Positions 38,234-49,019 of a stretch of DNA of 64,000 bases are shown here, one piece after another. This DNA comes from Mesorhizobium tamadayense. Lineage in GTDB: Bacteria; Pseudomonadota; Alphaproteobacteria; Rhizobiales; Rhizobiaceae. Position numbers and translations under genes: made by a program. Below the pieces are notes generated by a model that was given only the letters and a program-made list of their open reading frames with translations, did not search any database and was not told the origin of the DNA. Within the stretch, counting starts at the first letter, position 1, and each line of letters starts with the position of its first letter. The stretch lies in NCBI RefSeq assembly GCF_003863365.1, contig NZ_RQXT01000009.1, forward strand, positions 1 to 64,000, read 5' to 3'.

Positions 38234-38614
38234 ATGGGACGCTTCGCCGTCATCACGATGACCGACAAGGCCGCCGACCGGGTACGCGAGATCGTCGCCA
38301 CGCGCGACAACGCGCATGGCATCCGCCTCGGTATCAAGAAGGGCGGCTGCGCCGGCATGGAGTACACGATCGATCTGGTCACCGAGCCGAATTCCAAGGA
38401 CGACCATGTCGAGCGCGACGGCGCGCATGTCTATGTGGCGCCGGAAGCCGCGCTTTTCCTGCTCGGCACCGAGATGGATTTCGAGCAGACGACGCTGCGC
38501 ACCGGCTTCACCTTCAAGAATCCGAACCAGAGTTCGGCCTGCGGCTGCGGCGAATCCGTCGAGCTGAAGCCGGCTGATCTGAAGGCGCTGGCGGACGCGC
38601 GCGCTTCGGCCTGA
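38234..38614 (+). CDS. sufA: A-type Fe-S carrier SufA
   Basis: This 126-residue carrier has the three A-type cysteines Cys39 (GGCAGMEY), Cys103 and Cys105 (SSACGCGES) that bind a transferable cluster. The ATG at 38234 follows GTGGAGAA; the in-frame GTG at 38222 is not needed. It is 165 bases after sufT, with a repeat, a palindrome and a stem-loop between, so it may have its own promoter. Confidence 0.92.
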   Translation: MGRFAVITMTDKAADRVREIVATRDNAHGIRLGIKKGGCAGMEYTIDLVTEPNSKDDHVERDGAHVYVAPEAALFLLGTEMDFEQTTLRTGFTFKNPNQSSACGCGESVELKPADLKALADARASA

Positions 38615-38618
38615 AAAG

Positions 38619-39116
38619 CTAATCCAACCACATGCCTGTCCGCTTGTGCCAGTCGGCGATCGATTCCTCGGGATAGACGTCGAACACCTTGTCGTTCTTG
38701 CCGATCTCGGGCTCCACCCAGTTGGCCTTGTATTTCAGCATCAGATGGACCTTTTCCGGCGGCTTGGGCAGATCGCTGTCGATCGCCGAGGCGAAGGGGT
38801 GGACGAGGTCCGGCCAGGTCGGGTCGTAGAGCCAAAGTGCTGCCCCGCACTTGCGGCAGAAATTGCGCTCGCCGGTCGAGACCTCGCAATGCGGGTGCTC
38901 GTCGTCCTCGATCTGGGCGCGGTAGACGCCGAGGCTGCGTTTGCCCGTGATGTTCAGCGTCTCGTAGTCGGCGCCGAGATTGATCGCGAAACCGCCGCCG
39001 CCCTGCTGCTTGCGGCAGATCGAGCAGTAGCAGAGCATGAACGGCACCGGCGTGTGGCTTTCCACCTCGAAGCGGACGGCGCCGCAGCGGCAGGAGCCTT
39101 TGAGCAGGACGGGCAT
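38619..39116 (-). CDS. GFA (CENP-V fold) family protein
   Basis: This 165-residue protein has the zinc-binding cysteines of the glutathione-dependent formaldehyde-activating fold: Cys9 and Cys11 (CRCG), Cys29, Cys31 and Cys34 (CYCSIC), Cys87 and Cys90 (CRKC). A real role in formaldehyde metabolism is proven for few members. It diverges from a TfoX-domain gene and converges on sufA. The frame extends upstream to 39218, but the ATG at 39116 fits the family. Confidence 0.85.
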   Translation of the reverse strand: MPVLLKGSCRCGAVRFEVESHTPVPFMLCYCSICRKQQGGGGFAINLGADYETLNITGKRSLGVYRAQIEDDEHPHCEVSTGERNFCRKCGAALWLYDPTWPDLVHPFASAIDSDLPKPPEKVHLMLKYKANWVEPEIGKNDKVFDVYPEESIADWHKRTGMWLD

Positions 39117-39205
39117 GGCGGCAACTCCGATTTCGGATCTCAACCTGTCAGCATGCTTTTGGTTGCGGCGATGACAAGGGCCCATGCCGAATGAGATGAT
39201 TGCGC

Positions 39206-39529
39206 ATGGACGATGCACGCCTTGAAGAGTTGTTCGAAAGCCTGGGGCCGATCAGCATCCGCAAACTGTTCGGCGGCAAGGGCATCTATTGCGACGGCGT
39301 GATCGTCGCCGTCGTCGTGCGCGGCGAGCTTATGCTGAAAGCCGACGAGGAGACGATCCCGGATTTCGAAGCGGCCGGCTGCAGCCAGTGGACCTATACC
39401 GGCTCGCGGCACGGCAAGGAGGTGGCGATGCCCTACTGGAGCGTGCCGGACAGCGCCTTCGACGATCCAGATGAAATGGCGGTGTGGGCGCGGCGCGCTT
39501 ATGAGGCTGGACGGCGCGCGGGGAGATAA
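39206..39529 (+). CDS. TfoX N-terminal-domain protein
   Basis: This 107-residue protein has SIRKLFGGKGIYCDG and a late YWSVPDSAFDDPDEMAVWA, typical of stand-alone TfoX N-domain proteins. The domain in E. coli affects competence gene expression, but short forms like this one have no defined role. The ATG at 39206 is preferred to a TTG six bases earlier. It converges on psuG, with its stop three bases from that gene's stop. Confidence 0.8.
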   Translation: MDDARLEELFESLGPISIRKLFGGKGIYCDGVIVAVVVRGELMLKADEETIPDFEAAGCSQWTYTGSRHGKEVAMPYWSVPDSAFDDPDEMAVWARRAYEAGRRAGR

Positions 39530-39532
39530 AGC

Positions 39533-40450
39533 CTACAGCGCCTTCGCGATCTCCGCCGCCAGCCGCGCATTGTTCTCGACCAGCGCTATGTTGGTTTTCA
39601 GGCTGCGGCCGCCGGTGAGCTCCAAAATCTTCGACAGCAGGAAGGGCGTCACCGCCTTGCCGGTGACATTCTGCGCCTCGGCGGCCTTCTGCGCGGCCTG
39701 TATATAGCCGTCCATCTCGGCGGCCGGGATTTCCTCGTTTTCCGGAACCGGATTGGCAACCAGAACGCCGCCGCTCAAGCCCAGCGCCTGCCGTGTCCGG
39801 TAGAAATGCGCGATGTCTTGCGGCGCATGCAGCGTCAGCGGCGCGCGGAACGGCGAATGCCTGGACCAGAAGGCCGGCATAGTCTCGCAGCCATGGCCGA
39901 TAACCGGCACGCCACGCGTTTCCAACACTTCCAGCGTCTTCTCGATGTCGAGGATGGCCTTGGCGCCGGCCGAGACGACGATAACCGGCGTGCGCGCCAG
40001 CTCGTCGAGGTCGGCCGAGATATCAAAGCTCTTTTCGGCGCCCTTGTGGACGCCGCCGATGCCGCCGGTGGCGAACACTTTTATCCCGGCCATTTGGGCC
40101 GCGATCATGGTGGCGGCAACCGTGGTGCCGCCGGTGCGCTTTTGAGCGACGGCGAAGCCGATGTCGGCGCGCGACAGCTTCATGGCGTCGCCGGTCATGG
40201 CGAGCGATTCGCGCTCGCCGTCGGAAAGGCCGATCTTGATGCGGCCGTCGACCACCGCGATCGTCGCCGGCACCGCGCCGCCGTCGATAATGATCTGCTC
40301 GACCTTGGCCGCCATCGCGCCATTATCGGGGTAGGGCATGCCATGGGTGATGATGGTGCTTTCCAGCGCCACCACCGGTCGCCCGGCGGCAAGCGCCTCG
40401 GCCACAGGCGGGTGGGTGTCGATGAAGGGGCGGGCGGTTTCCGGCGTCAT
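39533..40450 (-). CDS. psuG: pseudouridine-5'-phosphate glycosidase
   Basis: This 305-residue enzyme splits pseudouridine 5'-phosphate into uracil and ribose 5-phosphate. It has Glu30 in VALESTIITHG, the metal-site region FATGGIGGVHKGAEKSFD and the Schiff-base lysine Lys164 in VSAGAKAILDI. The length equals the E. coli enzyme within a few residues. It follows the kinase gene after 51 bases; together they form the pseudouridine salvage pathway. Confidence 0.93.
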   Translation of the reverse strand: MTPETARPFIDTHPPVAEALAAGRPVVALESTIITHGMPYPDNGAMAAKVEQIIIDGGAVPATIAVVDGRIKIGLSDGERESLAMTGDAMKLSRADIGFAVAQKRTGGTTVAATMIAAQMAGIKVFATGGIGGVHKGAEKSFDISADLDELARTPVIVVSAGAKAILDIEKTLEVLETRGVPVIGHGCETMPAFWSRHSPFRAPLTLHAPQDIAHFYRTRQALGLSGGVLVANPVPENEEIPAAEMDGYIQAAQKAAEAQNVTGKAVTPFLLSKILELTGGRSLKTNIALVENNARLAAEIAKAL

Positions 40451-40501
40451 GTCTGTCTCCGATCGAAGCGCCTAACGCTTCGGCAAGGTGATCTGGTGGC
40501 C

Positions 40502-41440
40502 CTATGCCACCTCCCGCGCCTCCGGCACAAGGGCCAGCGCTTGGCCGAAACTGGCGGCGGTGAATGACGGGACAGCCTCGGCGCTTTCGATGGCGAGCAT
40601 TGCCGCCGCAACGCCTTCGCGCAGCGCTGCCCGCAAAGGCAGGCCGCGCAGCAGCGCGGCAACCGTGGCCCCTGTCAGCGCGTCGCCGGCCCCGGTCACG
40701 TCGGCGACACGTCGCGGCGCGGGCGGGTCGATGGAAAAGACGCCAGCCTCGTCGAAGCCCAGCACCGGAGCGCTGCCGGCCGTCACCACACCCGCCGCCA
40801 GCCCCGCGCGCCTGAGCGCATCGACAAGATCCTGCCCGGACATATCCGCGCCGGTGAGCGCCCCGGCCTCGCGGCGGTTCATGAACAGCAGCGCCAGACT
40901 GCCGAGCAGCGGCGCCAGCCGCACGACCTTGGCCGGCGAGATGGCGATGGCGAAGACAGGCCTGCCGCCGGCTTGCGTCATCAATCGCTCGAGCGCCGCC
41001 GTCGGCAGGTTCGCGTCGCACAGGATCGCGTCCGCCTCGGCGATCGCCTCGCGCAGCTTGGCGCGGCGGATCTGCTTGGGGAAGGCGAGATCGTAGAGGC
41101 CCATATCGGCAAAGCCGACGATAAGCTCGCCCTCGCTGTCGATCAGCGCCGTATAGCTCGGCGTCGTGCGGTCGAGAAACACCACCGAAAGATCGTCGAT
41201 GCCGGCGCCGGCGATCGCCGATGCGACGGTCTCGGCCGCCGCATCGCCGCCGCGCACCGAAAGCAGCGAGGCCGACACGCCGCGCTTCACCACGCTGCGC
41301 AGCGCGTTGAAGACGCCGCCGCCGACCTCCTCGCGCATGATGCCGGGGTTGGAGGCGGCGGGCACATAGGCGCCCGACACCTGGCCGCGCCTGTCGATAT
41401 GGGCGCCGCCCAGCGCCAGGATTCTTGGGGATGTCGGCAT
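40502..41440 (-). CDS. psuK: PfkB-family carbohydrate kinase, probable pseudouridine kinase
   Basis: This 312-residue PfkB kinase has N-terminal LALGGAHIDRRGQ, EEVGGGVFNAL near residue 38 and the catalytic VTGAGDALTG near 247. Its place directly before psuG makes pseudouridine the likely substrate. The open frame runs upstream to 41701, but the ATG at 41440 starts where the family does; its ribosome site is weak (AAGG at 13 bases). Confidence 0.82.
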   Translation of the reverse strand: MPTSPRILALGGAHIDRRGQVSGAYVPAASNPGIMREEVGGGVFNALRSVVKRGVSASLLSVRGGDAAAETVASAIAGAGIDDLSVVFLDRTTPSYTALIDSEGELIVGFADMGLYDLAFPKQIRRAKLREAIAEADAILCDANLPTAALERLMTQAGGRPVFAIAISPAKVVRLAPLLGSLALLFMNRREAGALTGADMSGQDLVDALRRAGLAAGVVTAGSAPVLGFDEAGVFSIDPPAPRRVADVTGAGDALTGATVAALLRGLPLRAALREGVAAAMLAIESAEAVPSFTAASFGQALALVPEAREVA

Positions 41441-41651
41441 GCCGCGGAGGTAACCTTCGTTGATTGTTCGCGTGCGCACACTAGGTTTCTGCGCATCGCC
41501 CCGCAATCGGCGTCGCGATTCGGGTCGGCTGGATATCGAAGTCTCTTTTTTTGGGCCAGCAGCGCTGGCCGCTCTCGATTTAGTGAGACAGAAATAGAAC
41601 AAATCAGGATATTGATTATTTTTCAGTTGGTTGCTGCCCCTTGCCAAATGA

Positions 41652-41666
41652 GAACAAAAAAGGTAC
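41652..41666 (+). promoter_or_regulatory. probable SOS (LexA) box of recA
   Basis: GAAC, seven bases, then GTAC differs by one base from the alphaproteobacterial LexA site GAAC-N7-GAAC. It lies 58 bases before the recA start, a normal position for repression. Confidence 0.5.
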
Positions 41667-41724
41667 AAAACAGCAGGGATCACGGATTGTCCGGCCTTCA
41701 TTGACGACCAAGGGGTGATGTATC

Positions 41725-42822
<1,098 letters not shown>

Positions 42823-42828
42823 GACCGA

Positions 42829-42871
42829 GCAATTCCAGGAAAGTGTTGAGCGTTTTCCGTCTGGAATTGCG
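42829..42871. repeat. dispersed 45-bp palindromic repeat, copy 3, inverted
   Basis: This copy lies six bases after the recA stop and runs in the opposite orientation to the other three, with ends gcaattcc and ggaattgc and inner aggaaa and ttttcc. It could also act as a transcription terminator or mRNA end stabiliser. Confidence 0.85.
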
Positions 42872-42959
42872 TAAAACCAAGCGGTTGGCCGGAGTTTGGC
42901 CACAATCCCTGTATATTGAGTTATGCTTATGTAAGCGAGTCCTTTAGTAATGCGTTCCG

Positions 42960-42985
42960 AACCGCCGGCCTTCGTGCCGGCGGTT
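42960..42985 (+). terminator. stem-loop downstream of recA, terminator-like
   Basis: A perfect 10-bp stem (aaccgccggc and gccggcggtt) with loop cttcgt is followed by tgcgttt. The T run is poor, so it may be a leader element of alaS instead of a true terminator. Confidence 0.45.
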
Positions 42986-43150
42986 TGCGTTTGGGGGGAG
43001 GATAGACCCTGCGCGGCCTGCGGACTGGTCCAATTCCGTGTTTCTGGACAGGGTCAAGAGCTGCGGCTAAAAGGCCAATCTATCTTCTGAAACACGAAAG
43101 CCCATTTGCCGCCGGCCGGGCCGGCGGTTCCCGCGAAAAAGGCAGTATCC

Positions 43151-45817
43151 ATGAGTGGCGTGAACGAGATCCGGTCGACATTCCTCGACTACTTCCGCAA
43201 GGAGGGTCACGAGATCGTCGCATCGAGCCCGCTGGTGCCGCGCAACGATCCGACGCTGATGTTCACCAACGCCGGCATGGTGCAGTTCAAGAACGTCTTC
43301 ACCGGCCTGGAGAAGCGTCCTTATTCGCGCGCGGCGACGGCGCAGAAGAGCGTGCGCGCCGGCGGCAAGCACAATGACCTCGACAATGTCGGCTACACCG
43401 CGCGCCATCTCACCTTCTTCGAGATGCTCGGCAATTTCTCGTTCGGCGATTACTTCAAGGAACGCGCGATCGAGCTTGCCTGGAACCTGATCACCCGGGA
43501 GTTCGGGCTTAAGAAGGACAAGCTGCTGGTCACCGTCTATCACACCGATGACGAGGCGGCCGGCCACTGGAAGAAGATCGCCGGCTTTTCCGACGACCGC
43601 ATCATCCGCATCCCGACCTCCGACAATTTCTGGGCGATGGGCGACACCGGACCTTGCGGGCCGTGCTCGGAAATCTTCATCGACCGCGGCGAGCACATCT
43701 GGGGCGGTCCTCCCGGCACCCCGGAAGAGGACGGCGACCGGTTCCTCGAATTCTGGAACCTGGTGTTCATGCAGTACGAGCAGGTAACGAAGGACGAACG
43801 CATCGACCTGCCGCGACCGTCGATCGACACTGGCATGGGCCTGGAGCGCATGGCGTCCATCCTGCAAGGGGTGGAGAGCGTCTTCGAGACGGATTTGTTC
43901 CGGCATCTGATCGACGTCGCGTCCTCCGCGCTCGGCCACGGTCCAAGCCAGGAGAATGTAGGATCGTTCCGCGTGATCGCGGATCATCTGCGCTCGTCCT
44001 CATTCCTGGTGGCCGACGGCGTGCTGCCGTCCAATGAAGGCCGCGGCTATGTGCTGCGCCGCATCATGCGCCGCGCCATGCGCCATGCCCAGCTGCTCGG
44101 CGCCAAAGAGCCGCTGATGTGGCAGCTGGTGCCGGCGCTGGTGCGCGAGATGGGCCAAGCCTATCCGGAACTGGTGCGTGGCGAAGCGTTGATCACCGAA
44201 ACGCTGAAGCTCGAGGAGACGCGCTTCCGTAAGACGCTGGTGCGTGGCCTCGGCCTGCTTTCGGAAGCCACCGAGACCTTGCATACCGGAGACATGCTGG
44301 ATGGCGAGACGGCGTTCAAGCTCTACGACACTTACGGCTTTCCGCTCGACCTGACGCAGGATGCGCTGCGCCAGCGCAACATTTCGGTCGACATCGCCGG
44401 CTTCACCGACGCGATGGAGCGGCAGAAGGCGGAGGCGCGCGCACACTGGGCGGGCTCCGGCGAGGCCGCGACCGAGACGGTCTGGTTCCCGGTGCGCGAG
44501 AAAAACGGCGCCACCGATTTCCTCGGCTACGAGACGGAAGAGGCGGAAGGTCTGATCCAGGCGCTTGTCAAGGACGGCAAGACCGTCGACAGCGCCGGGC
44601 AGGGCGAAGCGGTCGCCGTCGTCGTCAACCAGACGCCGTTCTATGGCGAATCCGGCGGCCAGATGGGCGACACCGGCGTGATCTTAGGCGACGGCTTCTC
44701 GATAGAGGTTTCCGACACGCAGAAGAAGGCCGACGGCCTGTTCGTGCATGTCGGCAAGGTGACGAGCGGCACGGTCAAGACAGGTGCGGCGGTCGAGTTG
44801 AAGGTCGACCATGCGCGCCGCTCGAAGCTGCGCGCCAACCATTCCGCGACGCATCTCGTCCACGAGGCGCTGCGCGAGGTGCTGGGCACGCATGTCGCGC
44901 AGAAGGGCTCGCTAGTCGCGCCGGATCGGCTGCGCTTCGACATCTCGCACAACAAGCCGATCTCGCCCAACGAGTTGGAGGAGGTCGAGCGCATGGCGAA
45001 CGAGATCGTGGTGCAGAACAGCCCGGTGACGACGCGCCTGATGTCGGTCGACGATGCGATTGCCGAAGGCGCCATGGCGTTGTTCGGCGAGAAGTACGGC
45101 GACGAGGTGCGCGTGGTTTCGATGGGCACCGGGCTGCATGGCGCCAGGGCCAACCGCCCCTATTCGGTCGAGCTCTGCGGCGGCACGCATGTCAGGTCGA
45201 CGGGCGATATCGGCCTGGTGCGCATCCTGTCGGACAGCGCTGTGGCCGCCGGCGTGCGCCGCATAGAGGCGTTGACCGGCGAGGCGGCGCGCAGGCATCT
45301 CGACGAGCAGGACAGGCGCCTCAAGGCCGCCGCGGCAACCTTGAAGATCGCGCCGGCCGAGGTGCCGGCTCGCGTTGCGGCGCTGCTCGAGGAGCGCAAG
45401 AAGCTCGAGAAGGAATTGAGCGAGGCGCGCAAGAAGCTGGCGCTTGGCGACCGCTCGCCCGCCGGCGCGCCGGCCGAGAACGAGACCATCGCCGGCGTCG
45501 GTTTCCTCGGCAAGGCGGTCTCGGGCGTATCGCCCAAGGACCTGAAGCCGCTTGCCGATGCAGGCAAGAAGACGCTTGGGTCCGGCGTCGTCGTCTTCGT
45601 CGGCGCCGGCGAGGATAACAAGGCAAGCGTGGTGGTCGCCGTCACCGACGACCTGACCGGCCGCTTCAGCGCCATCGACCTCGTTCGCGTCGCCTCGGCG
45701 GCACTCGGCGGGCAGGGCGGCGGCGGGCGTCCCGACATGGCCCAGGCCGGCGGCCCCGATGCCTCCAAGGCCGATGACGCGATCGCGGCGGTGAGAGCAG
45801 CGCTGGAAGCCGCCTGA
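43151..45817 (+). CDS. alaS: alanyl-tRNA synthetase
   Basis: This 888-residue synthetase has an N-terminal class II catalytic domain starting [10 protein letters not shown] with [12 protein letters not shown]. The editing domain has [12 protein letters not shown] (near residue 565) and the late zinc-type CGGTHV (near 676). A C-terminal coiled-coil and C-Ala domain follow. All family parts are present in order. The ATG at 43151 is preferred to the upstream frame from 43106, which lies in a stem-loop. Confidence 0.97.
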   Translation: MSGVNEIRSTFLDYFRKEGHEIVASSPLVPRNDPTLMFTNAGMVQFKNVFTGLEKRPYSRAATAQKSVRAGGKHNDLDNVGYTARHLTFFEMLGNFSFGDYFKERAIELAWNLITREFGLKKDKLLVTVYHTDDEAAGHWKKIAGFSDDRIIRIPTSDNFWAMGDTGPCGPCSEIFIDRGEHIWGGPPGTPEEDGDRFLEFWNLVFMQYEQVTKDERIDLPRPSIDTGMGLERMASILQGVESVFETDLFRHLIDVASSALGHGPSQENVGSFRVIADHLRSSSFLVADGVLPSNEGRGYVLRRIMRRAMRHAQLLGAKEPLMWQLVPALVREMGQAYPELVRGEALITETLKLEETRFRKTLVRGLGLLSEATETLHTGDMLDGETAFKLYDTYGFPLDLTQDALRQRNISVDIAGFTDAMERQKAEARAHWAGSGEAATETVWFPVREKNGATDFLGYETEEAEGLIQALVKDGKTVDSAGQGEAVAVVVNQTPFYGESGGQMGDTGVILGDGFSIEVSDTQKKADGLFVHVGKVTSGTVKTGAAVELKVDHARRSKLRANHSATHLVHEALREVLGTHVAQKGSLVAPDRLRFDISHNKPISPNELEEVERMANEIVVQNSPVTTRLMSVDDAIAEGAMALFGEKYGDEVRVVSMGTGLHGARANRPYSVELCGGTHVRSTGDIGLVRILSDSAVAAGVRRIEALTGEAARRHLDEQDRRLKAAAATLKIAPAEVPARVAALLEERKKLEKELSEARKKLALGDRSPAGAPAENETIAGVGFLGKAVSGVSPKDLKPLADAGKKTLGSGVVVFVGAGEDNKASVVVAVTDDLTGRFSAIDLVRVASAALGGQGGGGRPDMAQAGGPDASKADDAIAAVRAALEAA

Positions 45818-45825
45818 GCCAGCGG

Positions 45826-47122
45826 ATGAAGGTCCTCGTCCTTGGCGGCTACGGACTGATCGGAGAAGCCGTCCTCGGACGCTTGATCGAGGACGGCCAC
45901 GACCTCGTGGGGCTCGGTCGTGACGTCCGCGAGGCGCGGCGGCGCAAGCCGGGCGTAGAGTGGATTTTGGCGGACATGTCGCGACTGCTCGCGGCGGCCG
46001 ACTGGGGCCCCTTGCTTGCCGGCGTGGAGGCGGTTGTGAATGCCTCCGGTGCCTTGCAGGACGGTCCGCGCGATCATCTGGACGCCATCCACTGGCTGTC
46101 GGTCGCTGCTCTCGTCACCGCTTGCGAACAGGCCGGTGCGCGCCGACTGGTGCAGATTCCGGCGATCGGCGCCGACCTCGATTCCGACAACGCCTTCTTT
46201 CGGACCAAGGCCGAAGGCGACCGGGCTGTCGCGTCGTCCTCCCTGGAATGGACGATCTTGCGGCCCGGCCTGGTCATAGCGCCCGCCGCCTATGGCGGAA
46301 CGGCTTTGTTGCGCGCGCTGGCCGCATTTCCATCGTTCATCCCAGCCGTGCTTGCGGACCGACCGATCCAGACGGTATCCGTCATGGATGTCGCCGAGGC
46401 GGTATCGCGCGCCGTCGGCGGGTCTCTGGCGCGCGGGCAGATCATCGATCTCGTCGAGGAACGCGCCAGACCTCTTGGCGCCGTCCTCCTCGAATTCCGG
46501 GCCTGGCTCGGCTTGCCAAAGGCGCCGGTCGTGGCTGTGCCGGCGATTGTCGGCCGGCTCGCCGGCACAGCCGCCGATGGGCTCGGCCTTCTTGGGTGGC
46601 GATCTCCCTTGCGCAGCGCGGCGCTTGCCGCGCTCGAGAAGGGCGCGTTACCGGCAACCCGAAACCCTGGGCCGAAATCACTGATCGCCCACCGCAACCT
46701 TTGGAAGCAACGCTGGCGGCTATGCCGGCGCAGGTTCAGGAGCGGTGGTTCGCGCGCCTTTGGCTGCTGAAGCCGATCGTGTTTGCCGTCTTGTCCGCGT
46801 TCTGGCTGGTTTCGGGCATTGTCGGGCTTGTCCGGCAGGATGCGGCCGCCGACATTCTTATCTCGCGTGGCCTGCCGGGAGCCCTGGCGTCCGGTATGGT
46901 TCTCGCCGGAAGCGTTGCGGACATCGTTGTCGGCGCCGCGGTTGTCGTTCGACCTTTCGCACGATTGGCGCTGATAGCGATGGTTGCCGTCACATTACTC
47001 TACCTTGCCGCCGCAACGGGGCTTGCTCCCGATCTGTGGCTCGATCCTCTCGGGCCATCGTAAAGGCCGTGCCGATGCTTTGCCTCGTCTTGGTGGCTCT
47101 GGCGATTTTGGAAGAGCGATGA
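45826..47122 (+). pseudogene. SDR-DoxX fusion gene broken by two frameshifts
   Basis: The first frame (45826 on) gives an NAD-binding epimerase-like domain (VLGGYGLIGEAVLGRL) to about residue 273. At about 46648 sense moves by one base to GNPKPWAEITDRPPQPLEA and a DoxX-like four-helix membrane domain ending WLDPLGP. At about 47055 it moves again to IVKAVPMLCLVLVALAILEE and a stop at 47122. Each break fits one missing base. That final stop overlaps the next gene's ATG by four bases, as expected for an intact operon. Joined, it would be about 432 residues. Function is unknown; sequence error is possible. Confidence 0.7.
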
Positions 47123-47598
47123 GCATCTGGGCCGACTTGCTGCGATGGCTGCATGTGATTGGCGCCACGATGCTGTTCGGCACCGGCGCCGGTATTGCGT
47201 TCTTCATGCTCATGGCGCAGCGAACGGGCCGGCCCGAGATCGTCGCCCACGTCGCCGGGACGGTCGTCATCGCCGACGCCATCTTCACGGCAACGGCTGT
47301 TGTCGTCCAGCCGATCAGCGGCGCGTTGCTGGCGCGCGAGATGGGATGGCCGCTCAGCCAAGGCTGGATCGTGCTTTCGCTGCTGCTTTATGCGGTTGCC
47401 GGCGCCTTCTGGCTGCCGGTCGTCTGGATCCAGATGCGCATGCGCGATCTGGCACGACAAGCAGCCCGTGAACAGGCACCGTTGCCGGATGCGCAAAAGC
47501 GCCTGTTTCGCATCTGGTTTGTCTGCGGCTTTCCAGCCTTTGGCGCGGTGCTTGCAATCCTCTGGCTGATGGCGACCCGGCCGGATATAGGATTCTAG
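47119..47598 (+). CDS. DUF2269-family integral membrane protein
   Basis: This 159-residue protein has four hydrophobic segments (about residues 7-30, 43-66, 80-102 and 130-153). The opening LLRWLHVIGATMLFGTGAGIAFFM contains the histidine typical of DUF2269, which is often found with SDR-DoxX proteins. ATG 47119 overlaps the restored stop of the upstream gene, so the two are probably co-translated. Role unknown. Confidence 0.75.
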   Translation: MSIWADLLRWLHVIGATMLFGTGAGIAFFMLMAQRTGRPEIVAHVAGTVVIADAIFTATAVVVQPISGALLAREMGWPLSQGWIVLSLLLYAVAGAFWLPVVWIQMRMRDLARQAAREQAPLPDAQKRLFRIWFVCGFPAFGAVLAILWLMATRPDIGF

Positions 47599-47646
47599 CA
47601 GGCAGCCCTGGTGGCCTTTACCCGCTGCAAGCCGACGCCGGCCGCT

Positions 47647-48273
47647 TCAGCCGGCTTTCTGCGTCCTAGCGAAACTCGAACGGGCGGTGATGCGCGCATA
47701 CCAATTCTGGATATCCGCAAACCGCGCCAGCAGGTTGCGCCCTTCGGCAACCTTGACGAAATAGGCGATGATGGGTGCTGCGTGCAGGTCGGCCAGCGTC
47801 AGCTGGTCGCCCAGCAGCCATGGTCCTTCTGCCTTTAGCGACGTCAGCACCTTGAGCACCGTTCCCGCTTGCCTGAGCCCGCCGGCGATCAGCTCCTCGT
47901 CGGCTGGCGCCTTCTCCAGCCGCTCCACCGCGACATCCCAGACCATAGCGCGGTAGCCATAGGCGTCGAGCATGCAGGCGATCTGGCCCATCCGCGCGCG
48001 GCCGCGCGGATCCATCGGCTGCAGGGCCGGGCCGTCGAAGGCTTCGTCGACATAGCGCGCGATCGCGCCGGTCTCGAAGAGACGAAACCCGTCATGCTCG
48101 AAGGCCGGGATGCGGCCGAATGGGTGATGCTCAAGATACCAGGCAGGAATGCCGTCGGCGGCAAAGATGTCGAGAGGGACGAGCTCGTAGTCGACGCCCT
48201 TTTCCTCCAGCGCCATCCGCGCGATGCGGACATAGACGCTGTAATCGGCGCCGTAGAGGATCGGCTTGGTCAC
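47647..48273 (-). CDS. glutathione S-transferase family protein
   Basis: This 208-residue protein has an N-terminal thioredoxin-like domain (Tyr/Ser region GADYSVYVRIARMALEEKG, then GRIPAFEHDG and FETGAIARYVDE, the glutathione-binding positions). An all-helical C-terminal domain with GPWLLGDQLTLADLHAAP follows. The GTG at 48273 overlaps the stop of the upstream gene by four bases (GTGA). It ends the icd transcript. Substrate unknown. Confidence 0.85.
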   Translation of the reverse strand: MTKPILYGADYSVYVRIARMALEEKGVDYELVPLDIFAADGIPAWYLEHHPFGRIPAFEHDGFRLFETGAIARYVDEAFDGPALQPMDPRGRARMGQIACMLDAYGYRAMVWDVAVERLEKAPADEELIAGGLRQAGTVLKVLTSLKAEGPWLLGDQLTLADLHAAPIIAYFVKVAEGRNLLARFADIQNWYARITARSSFARTQKAG

Positions 48274-49019
48274 GCTGTTCCCTCGCTAAGCTGAAGCCAA
48301 ATGCGCAAATTCCCGATCGGCTCGAAGCCGGCTATGCGCGCTGCCCGCAGCGCGTCATCATGCTCATATCCCACGAGCGGAAGATCGTTGGCGTAGGTAA
48401 AAGTTGCACTCGTGGCATCTTGATAGACGGTTTCAACGTCTTTGCCTTTCGCAAAGACATTCGATAGGCCCACCACCTCTAGCGAGCGGTTCACGATGCA
48501 GCCGGCATCAAAACCATCGGTGGCCGCGCGCCCCAAAAATGCAACGTCAGGATTGTCGAGTATTGCTGGCGGGAAGACGCGTTGGTCAGTTGGGTTGTCG
48601 GAGGCCCATGCATTTTCCCAGGCGCGGAGCGCATCGGCATCGCAGATGCGCTGCCACCCAGCTGCCATGCGACCACCGGTGTTATCGATTGCACGGTCGG
48701 GATCGGCCCAAATCCAGCTTGCGTCGAAAAGAAGCTTGAACCCGACGTCGCCCAGGTCGAGCCGACAAAACCCGTCCTTGACTGCAAATGGGCCTTCAAG
48801 CACCGAACTTAACTGTTTGACCGCTTTGAGCTGAGGCTCGATGGCGTCGGGATCCAGAGTCGTCAGATTGGAGTAGAAAGGCGGAGCCGGCGACTCGCTC
48901 CACCACATGAACGGGTTTCGGTGCTCCCTCAGTCCGAGAGCCCGAAACACTGCTTCGTAAAGATCGGCGTTGTTTGCCGCACAGATACGGACCTTGTCAG
49001 CCAAGGTCCGCATCGTCAC
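48270..49019 (-). CDS. hypothetical protein, possible GNAT-like fold
   Basis: This 249-residue protein contains [17 protein letters not shown] near residue 40 and ends with a segment [19 protein letters not shown] followed by [12 protein letters not shown]. The latter resembles the last strands of GNAT acetyltransferases. I cannot confirm an acetyl-CoA site, so the family is tentative. Its GTG overlaps the icd stop by four bases and its stop overlaps the GST start by four, so three genes are chained. An ATG at 49013 is a second possible start. Confidence 0.7.
   Translation of the reverse strand: MTMRTLADKVRICAANNADLYEAVFRALGLREHRNPFMWWSESPAPPFYSNLTTLDPDAIEPQLKAVKQLSSVLEGPFAVKDGFCRLDLGDVGFKLLFDASWIWADPDRAIDNTGGRMAAGWQRICDADALRAWENAWASDNPTDQRVFPPAILDNPDVAFLGRAATDGFDAGCIVNRSLEVVGLSNVFAKGKDVETVYQDATSATFTYANDLPLVGYEHDDALRAARIAGFEPIGNLRIWLQLSEGTA

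Larger units (their letters stand above)
42823..43150. other. recA-alaS intergenic region: repeat and paired stem-loops
   Basis: No gene is seen. It contains a dispersed repeat copy (42829-42871), a 10-bp stem-loop at 42960-42985 and an 8-bp stem-loop at 43109-43127 just before alaS. The 3' arms of both stem-loops are the same 10-mer gccggcggtt, so the two structures could exchange partners. A terminator for recA and a leader for alaS are both likely here. Confidence 0.5.
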
